Assembly: GCF_000737865.1 (NCBI RefSeq)
Contig: NZ_CP007287.1
Coordinates: 1,434,972-1,498,971 of the forward strand
Direction of reading: 5' to 3'
Length of the DNA: 64,000 bases
DNA from: Bifidobacterium coryneforme
Lineage (GTDB): Bacteria > Actinomycetota > Actinomycetes > Actinomycetales > Bifidobacteriaceae
Position 1 is the first letter of the stretch. Each line of letters starts with the position of its first letter. This document shows positions 18,160-28,235 of the stretch, one piece after another. The notes below the pieces were generated by a model. It was not told the DNA's origin. It did not search any database and saw only the letters and a list, made by a program, of their open reading frames with translations. Position numbers and translations under genes: made by a program.

Positions 18160-19287
18160 ATGCATATGGGATTCCGCTGGTACGGCGAAGGCAACGACAC
18201 CATCAGCCTGGATGACATCCGCCAGATTCCGGGAGTGGAAACCATCGTCTGGTCCCTCCACCACAAGCAGGCCGGGGAGGTCTGGCAGCCGGGCGAAATC
18301 GAAGAGGCCATGGCCACGATAACCGGGCTTTCCGCCAGGGACCGCGCAGCCGGCATAGCCAAGACCTTCAACGCCGATGTGGTCGAATCGGTCAATGTCC
18401 ATGAATCCATCAAGACCGGGTCGACGGTCCTGGGAATGAGCCGTGACCAGGCCATCGATGCCTACATCGAAACCGTGGCCAACCTGGGCAAGGCCGGGGT
18501 CAGGGTCGTTACCTACAACTTCATGCCGGTCTTCGACTGGCTGCGCACGGAGATGTTCCATCCCTGCCCCGACGGATCGACGGCCCTGTACTACAACCAG
18601 CACCAGGTGGACCAGCTCAGCCCCCAGGGCATCATCGACGAGACCCTCAAAGGAGCCGGGGCCCTGACCGTACCTGGCTGGGAGCCCGAGCGTTTGGCCC
18701 ATCTCCCCGAGCTGATGGAGGCATACCAGGGGATGGATCATGAGCTTATGTACGCCAACTACAAGTACTTCCTGGATGCCGTGATTCCCACCTGCGAGCG
18801 CTACGACGTCAGGCTGGCCGTTCACCCGGACGACCCGGCCTTCGACCTGTTCGGATGGCCGCGCGTGGTCTCCAGCAAGGAGGGGATCCAGCGGGTACTT
18901 GATCTGAATCCCAGTCCTTACAACGGTCTCTGCCTCTGCCTGGGTTCCTTCTCCTCCAGGAGGGGGAATGACGCAGTCGACGCGGTCAGGACCTTCATGG
19001 ACAGGATTCACTTCAGCCACGTCCGCAACATCCGTTTCACCGACGAGGAGGGGTCTTTCTTCGAGGTGGGCCACCGGGCCAGTGAGGGCGACGTGGACAC
19101 CGTCGGCATTATGCAGGCTTACGCCGAGGCTGATTACCAGGGATACATCCGCCCCGACCATGGGCGGCACTTGTGGAGCGAGAACACCGAGGCCGGCAGA
19201 CCCCGCCCAGGGTACGGCCTCTATGATCGTGCCATGGGCATCCAGTATCTGCTTGGCGTTTGGGATGCCTACCGGAACAACCGTTGA
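18160..19287 (+). CDS. uxuA: D-mannonate dehydratase
   Basis: The 375-residue protein is of the UxuA type: it begins MGFRWYGEGNDTISLDDIRQIPGVETIVWSLHH, a variant of the family N-terminus, and has the TIM-barrel metal-site segments RLAVHPDDPAF, NGLCLCLGSF and YIRPDHGRHLW. It dehydrates D-mannonate to 2-keto-3-deoxygluconate (KDG), using Mn2+ or Fe2+ in known members. An AAGGAG site precedes the start; an ATG two codons later is also possible. It forms an operon with uxuB and supplies KDG to the kinase encoded at 20104. Confidence 0.94.
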   Translation: MHMGFRWYGEGNDTISLDDIRQIPGVETIVWSLHHKQAGEVWQPGEIEEAMATITGLSARDRAAGIAKTFNADVVESVNVHESIKTGSTVLGMSRDQAIDAYIETVANLGKAGVRVVTYNFMPVFDWLRTEMFHPCPDGSTALYYNQHQVDQLSPQGIIDETLKGAGALTVPGWEPERLAHLPELMEAYQGMDHELMYANYKYFLDAVIPTCERYDVRLAVHPDDPAFDLFGWPRVVSSKEGIQRVLDLNPSPYNGLCLCLGSFSSRRGNDAVDAVRTFMDRIHFSHVRNIRFTDEEGSFFEVGHRASEGDVDTVGIMQAYAEADYQGYIRPDHGRHLWSENTEAGRPRPGYGLYDRAMGIQYLLGVWDAYRNNR

Positions 19288-19334
19288 GGAAGTATCCGCT
19301 TGCGCCTGATGTTGCCGACTGGTCTTGTGTGTGT

Positions 19335-19344
19335 GGGGGGGGGG
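19335..19344. repeat. G10 homopolymer tract after a short (TG)n run
   Basis: Ten consecutive G on the plus strand follow TGTGTGTG in the 96-bp gap between the convergent uxuA and eda genes. The tract is non-coding. It could vary in length by slippage or be an assembly uncertainty. No clear terminator hairpin was seen in this gap. Confidence 0.8.
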
Positions 19345-19383
19345 ACGACTCAGGTCCGGTCAACCCCAGGAGGATGGTTCCCG

Positions 19384-20049
19384 TCAGTCCTGCACCAATT
19401 GCCGGGCCTGGACGCAGGCTTCGGTAACGGCCTTCCAATCGCCCCGGCGTTGAGCCGGGGACGGCACGGGGAAGCTCCCGCCTACGGCGAAGACATTGGG
19501 TAGGGCCATGTACTCGCGAACGTTCTTCAACCCCACTCCCCCCGTGGGCAGGAAGCTCATCTCAGCGAAAGGACCGGAGAGCGCCTTGAGGGTTCCGACG
19601 CCGCCGTAGGCCTCGGCCGGGAAGAACTTGGTGAAGCGCAGACCGCGGTCATAGGCCTTTTCTATGTCGCTCGGGGTCGCGGTTCCGGGCAGCACCGGAA
19701 TCAGGGACCCCAGGCACCAGTCGACCACGGCGTCGCTGAAAGCCGGCGAGACGATTCCACGGCAACCGACCCGGACCGCCTGGCGGGCCTGGTCGACGGT
19801 GTGCACGGTTCCGGCCACCAGGGTCACCTCAGGCACCTGGTCGTGGATGGCCCTCATCCCTTCAAGGGCCGCCGGGGAGCGGAAGGTGATCTCGGCGATG
19901 GGCACCCCACCGGCCGCCAGAGCCTTGGCCAGAGGGACCGCCTCCTCGACCGAATGCAGGGTGACCAGGGGGACCACCCTGATCCGGCGAATCAGATCGA
20001 TCAGTCCTGTTCCGTCTTCCGCAACGGCCGCCTTTTCGACATCGTTCAT
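19384..20049 (-). CDS. eda: KDPG/KHG aldolase
   Basis: The 221-residue class I aldolase cleaves 2-keto-3-deoxy-6-phosphogluconate to pyruvate and glyceraldehyde 3-phosphate. Family marks are AEITFRSPAALEGMRAI near residue 55, VAGTVHTVDQA, and the Schiff-base lysine in RFTKFFPAEAYGG (about residue 139), then MSFLPTGGV. GAAGGAA lies before the ATG at 20049. It is 54 bp downstream of kdgK on the same strand, so the pair probably forms an operon that finishes the glucuronate route. Confidence 0.93.
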   Translation of the reverse strand: MNDVEKAAVAEDGTGLIDLIRRIRVVPLVTLHSVEEAVPLAKALAAGGVPIAEITFRSPAALEGMRAIHDQVPEVTLVAGTVHTVDQARQAVRVGCRGIVSPAFSDAVVDWCLGSLIPVLPGTATPSDIEKAYDRGLRFTKFFPAEAYGGVGTLKALSGPFAEMSFLPTGGVGLKNVREYMALPNVFAVGGSFPVPSPAQRRGDWKAVTEACVQARQLVQD

Positions 20050-20103
20050 GCTTGTTTCCTTCTTCAGTGGAATCGGATTCGTCTCTTATTCCTCTGCGGG
20101 GTC

Positions 20104-21135
20104 TCAATCCGGGGCGACCAAGACCGGCTCCATCGTCCCGTCCGCGACATCCGCCCGTTCGTGGCGAGCCATGAAGTCGTCCAGTTCGGCCCTTGTGGGC
20201 AGACCCTCGTTATCGGAGACCACCTGGGTCTGCATGGCGCCGATGGCACACCCGCGCTCCAGAGCCTCCGACAGGGGCCCGCCCTCCAGGAGTGCAGAGA
20301 GGACACCTGCCGCAAAACCATCACCGGCACCGACCGTGTCCACCACCGCATCCACCTTGAAACCCGGAACGTAGACCCCTTCGTGGCCGTCCGTCGCGTA
20401 GGCCCCGTCCGGCCCGTCCTTGACGACCGCGTAGCGGGCACCGTTGTCGATGAAGGCCTGGCCGATATCGCGGACCTTGTCCAGGCCGAACAGGTGCCTG
20501 CCTTCGGAGATGCCAGGCAGGACCAGGTCTGCTTTGGCACAGAGGGACAGGAGGGTCCGTCTCATATGCCCGTCGCTCTTCCATAGGGCCGGGCGTTCGT
20601 TCGGATCGAAGGAGATGAAGATCCGGTTTGCCCGGGACATATCCATCAGGGCCTCGCTCGCCTCCATGGTGCTGGCGGAAAGGGCCGGTAGGATGCCGGT
20701 CATATGCATCAGGGAGATACCCGCGCAATCGATGGATCCGATATCGGAGGGGCTGATGGCCGAGGCCGCCGACCCCTTGCGGAAGTAGTAGGTCTTGGGG
20801 TCGCCCCGCTCTACCTTGGACTTCATCATGAAGCCGGTGGAACGGGAGGCATCCGTACCCACCAATGAGGTATCCAGATCGTTCTGGCGCATGAAGCATC
20901 GAATCCGATCTCCGATCGGATCGGAACCGAGGCGTGTCATATAGACCGGGTGCTGACCCAGCCGTTCCAGGCCGACCGCAACGTTGAGTTCCGCACCGGC
21001 CACCGATGCCCTGAAGGACCCCACTTCACTGCATGGGCCTTCCTCACCTGCCGAGAAAAGCCCCATGCTCTCGCCAACCAGAAGGACCTTTCCGGGACGG
21101 ACACCGCTGACAACCATGTCGTGGGAAGCCGCCAT
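20104..21135 (-). CDS. kdgK: 2-keto-3-deoxygluconate kinase (PfkB family)
   Basis: The 343-residue sugar kinase has PfkB signatures: an N-terminal GESMGLF, the GAELNVAVGLERLG segment, and the ATP/anion-hole motif DTVGAGDGFAAGVL with the catalytic aspartate near residue 282. In this cluster it would phosphorylate KDG to KDPG. I chose the ATG at 21135 because GGAGGAATGGT lies directly before it; another ATG is six codons upstream. It is first in the kdgK-eda operon. PfkB substrate calls rest on context, which is strong here. Confidence 0.88.
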   Translation of the reverse strand: MAASHDMVVSGVRPGKVLLVGESMGLFSAGEEGPCSEVGSFRASVAGAELNVAVGLERLGQHPVYMTRLGSDPIGDRIRCFMRQNDLDTSLVGTDASRSTGFMMKSKVERGDPKTYYFRKGSAASAISPSDIGSIDCAGISLMHMTGILPALSASTMEASEALMDMSRANRIFISFDPNERPALWKSDGHMRRTLLSLCAKADLVLPGISEGRHLFGLDKVRDIGQAFIDNGARYAVVKDGPDGAYATDGHEGVYVPGFKVDAVVDTVGAGDGFAAGVLSALLEGGPLSEALERGCAIGAMQTQVVSDNEGLPTRAELDDFMARHERADVADGTMEPVLVAPD

Positions 21136-21429
21136 ACCATTCCTCCATGCCAAGGACCGATGGACCCAACAGGTCCGTCACATCCCGCGCCGACACGGGG
21201 ACGACCTGACACGTCCGCTGCTGTTTTCAAGCTATGCGGCCGAAGGATGGCGGAGGAATAAGTTGCCAGCTGTTGCTTGCCCCGACAGCTATGGCAGGAG
21301 AGGAAATCAGACCCGCAGGCACATGAGGCTCAGGGGCGGGAAACACGAGAAAACCAAGGAGAGACGAGGGCCGCGCGAAATCGGCATCCACACGGCTCTC
21401 GCCCGTACGCGCAGTATTCGCCGGGGCTG

Positions 21430-22683
21430 TCAGGCCAGGTTGATGCCAGGAGTGACGGGCTCGGGAACCAGGTGGATGCCGAAGGTGCGATCCACCCCCT
21501 CCTGGATGGTCCGGGCAAGGGCTACCAGGTCATCGGACCCGGCCCCTCCCCGGTTGGTCAGGGCCAGGGTGTGCATGTCGGACAGGGCGGCAGCAGACCC
21601 CTCCCCGAGAGAGAATCCCCTATGGAAACCGGAATGGTCGATCAGCCAGGCCGCCGAGGTTTTGACCAAGGATGGACCGGCAGCCGGGTCGCCGTGTACG
21701 GTGTCGACGAAATAGCGTGGGGCATCCGTCGGCAGGGCATCCGCAACCTCACGGGTGACGATCGGATTGGTGAAGAAGCTGCCGCAACTGTGGCGGTCAA
21801 GGAGCACCCGCTCACCCCGTGGACCTTGGAGGTCACCCTGGACAGCGGCCAAGGCCTCTTCCAGATCGGACGCCCTTCGGCAACCTCCCATCCAGTCGGT
21901 CAGATAGCGATAGGGGTCCTCCAGCATCCCCTTGCCTGCCCTGACGGTCAGCACCGCCTGGCGAATCCGCTCCAAAGGAAGGGAGGACCCGGGTTCCACA
22001 CCCAGGGCCTTGGCCAGCTGGGCTGAGCCCACCCGAGCGGACGAACCGTGCCGCAGGACCAGGGTGACCGAAAGGACCACATACCGTGGTGTCGGGAAGA
22101 AGTGGTCATCGGGAACGGCCGGGGCCTGATACATGGTCTGTTTGAGAAGGGAGGTCCTGTAGCCGAAGTTCAGATCCGCAGCCTTGAGATAGGCGGTTAC
22201 CTTGTCCCGACGGTCCCAGACCTCGACAGAGTCGACAAGGCCGCCGACCTCCTGTCCGTAGGCACCGATGTTCTGAACAACCGAGGCGCCGACCGTTCCG
22301 GGTATCCCCGACAGTCCCTCGATACCGATCAGATGCATCCGGACACAGTAGGAGACCAGGTCATCCCAGTTGGTCCCGGCCGGAGCATTGATATGGACTG
22401 TGGGGTCCCCGCCCTCCGGGGGCGCCACCTCGTCAGGAACCGAGATGCCTTGTCGGGTATCGCGCACCACCACCCCCGGGAAGTCCTTGTCCGAAACCAG
22501 GAGGTTGGACCCGCCGCCGATCATACAGAGCGGCAGACCATTGGAATCGGCGTTCTCCACCGCTTCGATCAGCCCGACCCTGTCGTGGGGTTGGACGAAG
22601 GACGCAATCCGCCCTCCCACACCCATGGTGGTGATATCGGCAAAGGTTGGAGTGGAGGCCTTGGTGGAAGATGCTTCTGGCAT
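21430..22683 (-). CDS. murB: UDP-N-acetylenolpyruvoylglucosamine reductase
   Basis: The 417-residue flavoenzyme makes UDP-MurNAc in peptidoglycan synthesis. The FAD-binding domain shows TTMGVGGRIASFVQP and MIGGGSNLLVSDKDFPGVVV; the substrate domain has GLSGIPGTVGASVVQNIGAYGQEV and the catalytic serine motif HSCGSFFTNPIV. The frame opens 52 codons further upstream, but the ATG at 22683 starts the recognisable protein (a short MPEASSTKAS leader before the FAD domain). It is longer than E. coli MurB, as in other actinobacteria. It is divergent from metY. Confidence 0.94.
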   Translation of the reverse strand: MPEASSTKASTPTFADITTMGVGGRIASFVQPHDRVGLIEAVENADSNGLPLCMIGGGSNLLVSDKDFPGVVVRDTRQGISVPDEVAPPEGGDPTVHINAPAGTNWDDLVSYCVRMHLIGIEGLSGIPGTVGASVVQNIGAYGQEVGGLVDSVEVWDRRDKVTAYLKAADLNFGYRTSLLKQTMYQAPAVPDDHFFPTPRYVVLSVTLVLRHGSSARVGSAQLAKALGVEPGSSLPLERIRQAVLTVRAGKGMLEDPYRYLTDWMGGCRRASDLEEALAAVQGDLQGPRGERVLLDRHSCGSFFTNPIVTREVADALPTDAPRYFVDTVHGDPAAGPSLVKTSAAWLIDHSGFHRGFSLGEGSAAALSDMHTLALTNRGGAGSDDLVALARTIQEGVDRTFGIHLVPEPVTPGINLA

Positions 22684-22841
22684 GTCTTTCACTGTATCAT
22701 CGCGCACCGGAGAGTGGCTCCAGACACGTAGACGGCCGCCGATTGCAACATCAATCGGTCTACAAATCCGCGGCCACTCCCCCGCCGGATGGTCCGACTG
22801 ACGAAATATACGCCCTCGATAACGCCCTATAAGGAACATCT

Positions 22842-22892
22842 ATGGTGGTGCCGTTGCCGCAGCCATCTGAAGAGGGTTTGATAAATGAGTGA
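22842..22892 (+). CDS. Possible 16-codon leader peptide upstream of metY
   Basis: An ATG with AAGGA six bases upstream opens the peptide MVVPLPQPSEEGLINE, ending at TGA 38 bp before the metY start. The frame leading into metY reads LPSHEEGL just before its ATG, so the leader's LPQPSEEGL looks like a duplicated segment; at DNA level TGAAGAGGGTTTGA (22868-22881) and TGAAGAGGGGTTGA (22912-22925) differ at one base. Translation of the peptide is not shown. It could be an attenuation leader or a duplicated ribosome-binding region. Confidence 0.35.
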   Translation: MVVPLPQPSEEGLINE

Positions 22893-22930
22893 AATGGGTG
22901 CTTCCATCACATGAAGAGGGGTTGACCGCC

Positions 22931-24262
22931 ATGAGCCAAGGATTTGCGACCAGGGCCGTCCATGGCGGCTACGACTGTCGAAGCCAGGGAGGAGGCTCGG
23001 CCAGCGTTCCCATCTACCAGTCGGCCGCCTTTGACATGGTCACCGCCAACCGGGGCGATGCCCTGGCTGCCGGCGAAATCGAAGGGTTCTCCTACTCACG
23101 CCTGTCCAATCCGACGGTCAAGGTCCTGGAGGACCGTATGTCCAGTCTGGAGGGAGGCAAGGGGGCCGTGGCCATGGCCTCGGGCATGGCCGCCGTATCA
23201 TCGGCACTCCTCTGTGCGGCCGAAGGTGGCGGGAGGCTGATTTCACCGGTCGACCTCTACGGAACCTCGGTGGATGCCATGAAGACCTTCTTCCCCAACT
23301 TCGGCATCGAGACCGACTTCGTCGAAGACATCAACGATCTCGATGCGGTGGAATCCCTCATCAGGGATGACACCAGGGCCATCTTCGCCGAGTCCGTATC
23401 CAACCCGTCCACGGCGATAGCCGACATACCGGGACTGGCGGACCTGGCTCACCGGCACGGGGTCGCTCTGATCATCGACAATACGGTCCCCACCCCATAC
23501 CTGCTCAATCCCATTGACTTCGGGGCTGATATAGTCGTCCACTCCACCACCAAGGGGGTCGCCGGGCACGGCAACGCACTGGGAGGCGTGGTCATCGATG
23601 CCGGACGGTTCGACTGGGGCAACGGACGGTACCCTCAAATGACCCAGCCTGAGCTGATCATCAGCGACGAGCGCCGCGGATCCATGGTCAGTTTCCTCGA
23701 TGCCTTCGGCAACCTGGCCTTCCTCAACAGGGTCCACACCAAGTATCTCCACACCTTCGGGGCGGTCATGAGCCCCTTCACGGCCTACCTGCAGCTGACT
23801 GGGCTGGAGACCCTGGCCCAACGGGTCACCACCCAGGTGAGGACGGCGGAAACCCTGGCCCGTCACCTCTTGAGCATCCCCCAGGTGGAGTATGTCAACT
23901 ACTCGGGCATTCCCGAGGGCCGGCACAGGGGCGATGCGGACCTGCAGGACCGTCTGGCCTCGACCATGCTGCCCAAGGGAGTAGGCACGATCCTCTCCTT
24001 CAAGGTCCGGGGTGGATATGAGCAGGTGAAGCGAATCGTGGACTCGGTCCATCTCCTGTCCTACATGCCCAACATCGGTGACTGCAGGACCCTGATTGTG
24101 GACCCGGCGCGCATCACCCACCGCGAGGTCCCCGGGCCATGCCGCCTCAGCGCCGGAGTGAGTGACGATCTGATTCGAATATCCGTGGGTCTGGAGAGTC
24201 CCGACGATCTGATCGCCGACCTGGATCAGGCCTTCGCCGTGGCCTATCAGGACTGGGACTGA
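22931..24262 (+). CDS. metY: O-acetylhomoserine sulfhydrylase (Cys/Met PLP enzyme)
   Basis: The 443-residue protein belongs to the Cys/Met metabolism PLP family. FATRAVHGG at the N-terminus, EGFSYSRLSNPTVKVLEDRMSSLEGG and the PLP-lysine motif HSTTKGVAGHGNALGGVV point to the O-acetylhomoserine sulfhydrylase branch, which makes homocysteine directly from O-acetylhomoserine and sulfide. The length, above 430 residues and longer than cystathionine synthases (about 390), supports MetY. The ATG at 22931 is preceded by GAGGGG. The gene is monocistronic and ends at a shared terminator with rpmG. Confidence 0.9.
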   Translation: MSQGFATRAVHGGYDCRSQGGGSASVPIYQSAAFDMVTANRGDALAAGEIEGFSYSRLSNPTVKVLEDRMSSLEGGKGAVAMASGMAAVSSALLCAAEGGGRLISPVDLYGTSVDAMKTFFPNFGIETDFVEDINDLDAVESLIRDDTRAIFAESVSNPSTAIADIPGLADLAHRHGVALIIDNTVPTPYLLNPIDFGADIVVHSTTKGVAGHGNALGGVVIDAGRFDWGNGRYPQMTQPELIISDERRGSMVSFLDAFGNLAFLNRVHTKYLHTFGAVMSPFTAYLQLTGLETLAQRVTTQVRTAETLARHLLSIPQVEYVNYSGIPEGRHRGDADLQDRLASTMLPKGVGTILSFKVRGGYEQVKRIVDSVHLLSYMPNIGDCRTLIVDPARITHREVPGPCRLSAGVSDDLIRISVGLESPDDLIADLDQAFAVAYQDWD

Positions 24263-24306
24263 GCCAGGCGACCAGGATCGCCAAATCCCATTCCAGGGAG
24301 AATATG

Positions 24307-24337
24307 AAAGGACCCGGCCAGATGACCGGGTCCTTTT
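24307..24337. terminator. Bidirectional terminator between metY and rpmG
   Basis: A stem AAAGGACCCGG/CCGGGTCCTTT with an 8-nt loop lies between the convergent genes. It has T runs on both sides, so it can end both metY (plus) and the tRNA-rpmG transcript (minus). Confidence 0.8.
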
Positions 24338-24354
24338 CCGTAAGCGCTATGCAA

Positions 24355-24522
24355 TCAACGGGTCTCGCGATGCAGCGTGTGCTTGCCGCAACGCGGGCAG
24401 AACTTCTTGAGCTCCAGACGGTCAGGAGTGTTACGACGGTTCTTGGTCGTAATGTAATTACGCTCCTTGCACTCGGTGCACGCCAGCGTAATGCCAGGAC
24501 GGATATCTGCGGCTTTTGCCAT
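24355..24522 (-). CDS. rpmG: 50S ribosomal protein L33 (zinc-ribbon form)
   Basis: This 55-residue ORF reads [20 protein letters not shown] and continues through the L33 segment [34 protein letters not shown]. Four cysteines (CTEC and CPRC) make it the zinc-binding version of L33. It lies 47 bp after tRNA-Met on the minus strand; the tRNA-Thr, tRNA-Met, rpmG order is common in actinobacteria and suggests one transcript. Confidence 0.96.
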   Translation of the reverse strand: MAKAADIRPGITLACTECKERNYITTKNRRNTPDRLELKKFCPRCGKHTLHRETR

Positions 24523-24568
24523 GGTTCACCTCTATAGTCGTTGCACGACCGACGTATGTCGGCCACAG

Positions 24569-24642
24569 TAGCGAGGAAGAGACTCGAACTCTTGACCTTA
24601 CGATTATGAGTCGTACGCTCTAGCCAGCTGAGCTACCCCGCC
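24569..24642 (-). tRNA. tRNA-Met (CAT anticodon)
   Basis: A 74-nt cloverleaf on the minus strand starts GGCGGGGTAGCTCAG, carries anticodon CAT in GACTCATAATC and has a GTTCGAGTC T-loop. An elongator Met tRNA is the best reading, although a CAT anticodon could also be a lysidine-modified Ile tRNA. Confidence 0.9.
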
Positions 24643-24646
24643 AGAG

Positions 24647-24718
24647 AGCCTCGGGTGAGAATCGGACTCACGACCTCTTCCTTACCAAGGAAGTGCTCTG
24701 CCACTGAGCTACCGAGGC
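24647..24718 (-). tRNA. tRNA-Thr (GGT anticodon)
   Basis: A 72-nt cloverleaf on the minus strand has acceptor GCCTCGG/CCGAGGC and anticodon GGT in TTCCTTGGTAAGGAA, reading ACC/ACU. It lies 4 bp upstream of tRNA-Met and 1 bp after tRNA-Tyr. Confidence 0.92.
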
Positions 24719-24719
24719 G

Positions 24720-24801
24720 TGGCGGATAGTGGATTCGAACCACTGAAGCATTACGCGGCTGATTTACAGTCAGCTCCCTTTGACCGCTTGGGAAATCCGC
24801 C
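24720..24801 (-). tRNA. tRNA-Tyr (GTA anticodon)
   Basis: An 82-nt class II tRNA on the minus strand has GGCGGAT/ATCCGCC acceptor pairing, a long variable arm and anticodon GTA in GACTGTAAATC. It is the first of the Tyr-Thr-Met tRNA series ahead of rpmG. Confidence 0.92.
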
Positions 24802-24919
24802 ATGCCGCACTAAAACCAAGGTTCCGTACGACAACTTGCCTATAATGACACGTTTTGTTTTTTTTCGCAAGTCCAACAGACCCCGTGTCGCAGGTTGCTT
24901 GGAGCAATATCCTCAGAAC

Positions 24920-25975
<1,056 letters not shown>

Positions 25976-26144
25976 TCAACGTTTGATTCCGACGACCAGG
26001 GACGCGGCCTGGCGGGCATCGGGTGGAATGACCAGTCTATCGGACGAACCGACATGCAGGGCCATGACAGAGGGCGACCGGCCCGTCCCAAAAGGGGCGG
26101 AGCCGGTCACGGTAGCGGTCCGAGGTGTGTCGGACCCGCAGGGG

Positions 26145-28235
26145 TCAGAGCATGCAGCTGACGCAGCCTTCGACCTCGGTACCCTCCAGGGCCTGCTGGC
26201 GGATGCGGATGTAGTAGAGGGTCTTGATCCCCTTGCGCCAGGCGTAGATCTGGGCCTTGTTCAGGTCACGGGTGGTGGCCGTATCAGGGAAGAAGAGGGT
26301 CAGCGAGAGCCCCTGGTCCACATGCTGGGTGGCCTCGGCATAGGTATCCACTATCTTCTGCCAACCAATCTCATAGGCATCCTCGAAGTACTCAAGGTTC
26401 TCATTGGTCATATAGGGAGCCGGATAGTAGACGCGCCCGATCTTACCCTCCTTGCGAATCTCGATCTTGGAGGCAATCGGGTGGATGGAGCTGGTTGAGT
26501 GGTTGATGTATGAAATCGAACCGGTGGGGGGAACGGCCTGGAGGTTCTGGTTGTAGATGCCGTCCTTGAGGATGTCCGCCTGGAGCTGCTTCCAGTCCTC
26601 GACCGTGGGAATCTCCACCCCGTACTGGTTGAAGAGATCCTTGACCCGCTGGGTTCTGGGTTCCAGGGACCTGCGGCCATCCGTGTACTTATCGAAGTAG
26701 TTCCCCTGCCCGGCCGGCTTGGCATAGTCGGACCTGGGGAAGGAATCGAAGGCCTTCCCCCGCTCGACGGCAATCCTATGCGAGGCCTTGTAGGAGTGGT
26801 AGGCAACGGTCATGAAGTACATGTCCGTAAAGTCCAACCCCTCCTCGGACCCGTAGTGAATTCCCTCACGGGCCAGGAATCCATGGAGGTTCATCTGCCC
26901 CAGACCGATGGCGTGACCCTCATCGTTGCCCCGCTTGATGGAGGGGACGGCCTCGATGTTGGTATGGTCCGCCACCGAGGTCAGGGCCCGCACCGAGGTC
27001 TCCACCGTGTCGGCCAGACCACCATCCATGGCCTTGGCGATGTTGAGTGACCCCAGGTTGCAGGAAATGTCGCGACCGACATGGTCGTAGTCAAGGTTCT
27101 CGGTATAGGTGCTGGGCTCCTGGACCTGAAGAATCTCCGAGCAGAGGTTCGACATGGTGATGCGCCCGTCAATCGGGTTGGCCTTGTTGACCGTGTCCTC
27201 AAAGAGGATGTAGGGGTAGCCGGACTCGAACTGGATCTCGGCCAGGGTCATGAAGAAGTCACGGGCGTCGATGTACTTCTTGTGGATTCGCTTGTCCTTG
27301 ACCATCTCATCGTAGTGCTCGCTGATGGAGATGTCCGCGAAGGGCTTCCCGTAGATCCTCTCCACATCGTAGGGGGAGAAGAGGGCCATGGGGGCCCTCT
27401 GCTTGGCCAGCTCGAAGGTGATGTCGGGAATGACCACGCCCAGGGCGAGGGACTTGATGCGAATCTTCTCGTCCGCGTTCTCACGCTTGGTATCCAGGAA
27501 GCGCATGATATCGGGATGGTGGGCCGAAAGATAAACGGCACCTGCACCCTGACGGGCACCAAGCTGGTTGGCGTAGGAGAAGGAGTCCTCCAGGAGCTTC
27601 ATGACCGGCACCACGCCGCTGGACTGGTTCTCGATGTGCTTGATGGGTGCGCCCATCTCGCGCAGATTGCTGAGGAGAAGGGCGACGCCACCGCCGCGCT
27701 TGGAGAGCTGGAGGGCGGCATTGACGCCACGGGAGATGGACTCCATGTTGTCTTCGATACGCACCAGGAAGCAGGAGACCGGCTCCCCCCTCTGAGCCTT
27801 GCCCAGGTTCAGGAAGGTGGGCGTGGCGGGCTGGAAGCGGCCGGAGATGATCTCATCCGCATACTTGATTGCCGCATCCTCGTCACCATCCGCCAGCTCC
27901 AAGGCCACGGCCACTGAACGCTGGGGAAAGTCCTCAAGGTACTGCTTGCCGTCAAAGCTCTTCAGCGCATAGGAGGTATAGAACTTGAAGGCACCCAGGA
28001 AGGTATCGAACTCGAATCCGCTTTTGGCTGCGTGGTCGTAGATCCTGTCCAGGAACTCGGGGGTGTAACGCTCGAAGACCTTCCGATCGTAGTACTCGTT
28101 ATCCAGCAGATACCTGAGCCGCTCGGCGGTGGAAGGGAAGGCCATGGTGTTGGCAGCCACATGGTGGGTGACATACTGGCGCTCGGCCTCCTTGTCCTTG
28201 TTGAATTGGATCCTGCCATCCGCGTCACGCGTCAT
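26145..28235 (-). CDS. nrdE: Class Ib/Ie ribonucleotide reductase catalytic subunit NrdE, main part of a frameshifted gene
   Basis: This 696-residue frame holds nearly all of NrdE, the subunit that reduces ribonucleoside diphosphates to deoxy forms. Present are the redox cysteines Cys155 ([11 protein letters not shown]) and Cys392 ([11 protein letters not shown]), the thiyl-radical site NMSNLCSE (Cys365), and the C-terminal thioredoxin/NrdH-contacting pair CVSC. No ATP-cone is seen, as usual for class Ib. The normal N-terminus ([13 protein letters not shown]...) is in another frame directly upstream, at 28225-28347, because a perfect 7-bp tandem duplication breaks the frame. Removing one copy gives a normal protein of about 731 residues. 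As it stands, translation must restart at the ATG at 28235, which overlaps the upstream stop by 11 bases, giving an enzyme about 40 residues short. Confidence 0.92.
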   Translation of the reverse strand: MTRDADGRIQFNKDKEAERQYVTHHVAANTMAFPSTAERLRYLLDNEYYDRKVFERYTPEFLDRIYDHAAKSGFEFDTFLGAFKFYTSYALKSFDGKQYLEDFPQRSVAVALELADGDEDAAIKYADEIISGRFQPATPTFLNLGKAQRGEPVSCFLVRIEDNMESISRGVNAALQLSKRGGGVALLLSNLREMGAPIKHIENQSSGVVPVMKLLEDSFSYANQLGARQGAGAVYLSAHHPDIMRFLDTKRENADEKIRIKSLALGVVIPDITFELAKQRAPMALFSPYDVERIYGKPFADISISEHYDEMVKDKRIHKKYIDARDFFMTLAEIQFESGYPYILFEDTVNKANPIDGRITMSNLCSEILQVQEPSTYTENLDYDHVGRDISCNLGSLNIAKAMDGGLADTVETSVRALTSVADHTNIEAVPSIKRGNDEGHAIGLGQMNLHGFLAREGIHYGSEEGLDFTDMYFMTVAYHSYKASHRIAVERGKAFDSFPRSDYAKPAGQGNYFDKYTDGRRSLEPRTQRVKDLFNQYGVEIPTVEDWKQLQADILKDGIYNQNLQAVPPTGSISYINHSTSSIHPIASKIEIRKEGKIGRVYYPAPYMTNENLEYFEDAYEIGWQKIVDTYAEATQHVDQGLSLTLFFPDTATTRDLNKAQIYAWRKGIKTLYYIRIRQQALEGTEVEGCVSCML
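28221..28234. repeat. Perfect 7-bp tandem duplication inside the nrdE 5' coding region
   Basis: On the coding (minus) strand TGACGCG occurs twice in tandem. The first copy creates the in-frame TGA that ends the upstream frame. Deleting one copy restores L-Y-D-A-D-G-R-I-Q, which matches NrdE across the joint. Confidence 0.95.

Noticed and set aside
26117-26136. Hairpin after nrdE as a terminator
   Set aside because: The stem is only 7 bp and lacks a T run; nrdF2 probably shares the transcript, so it was not called a terminator.
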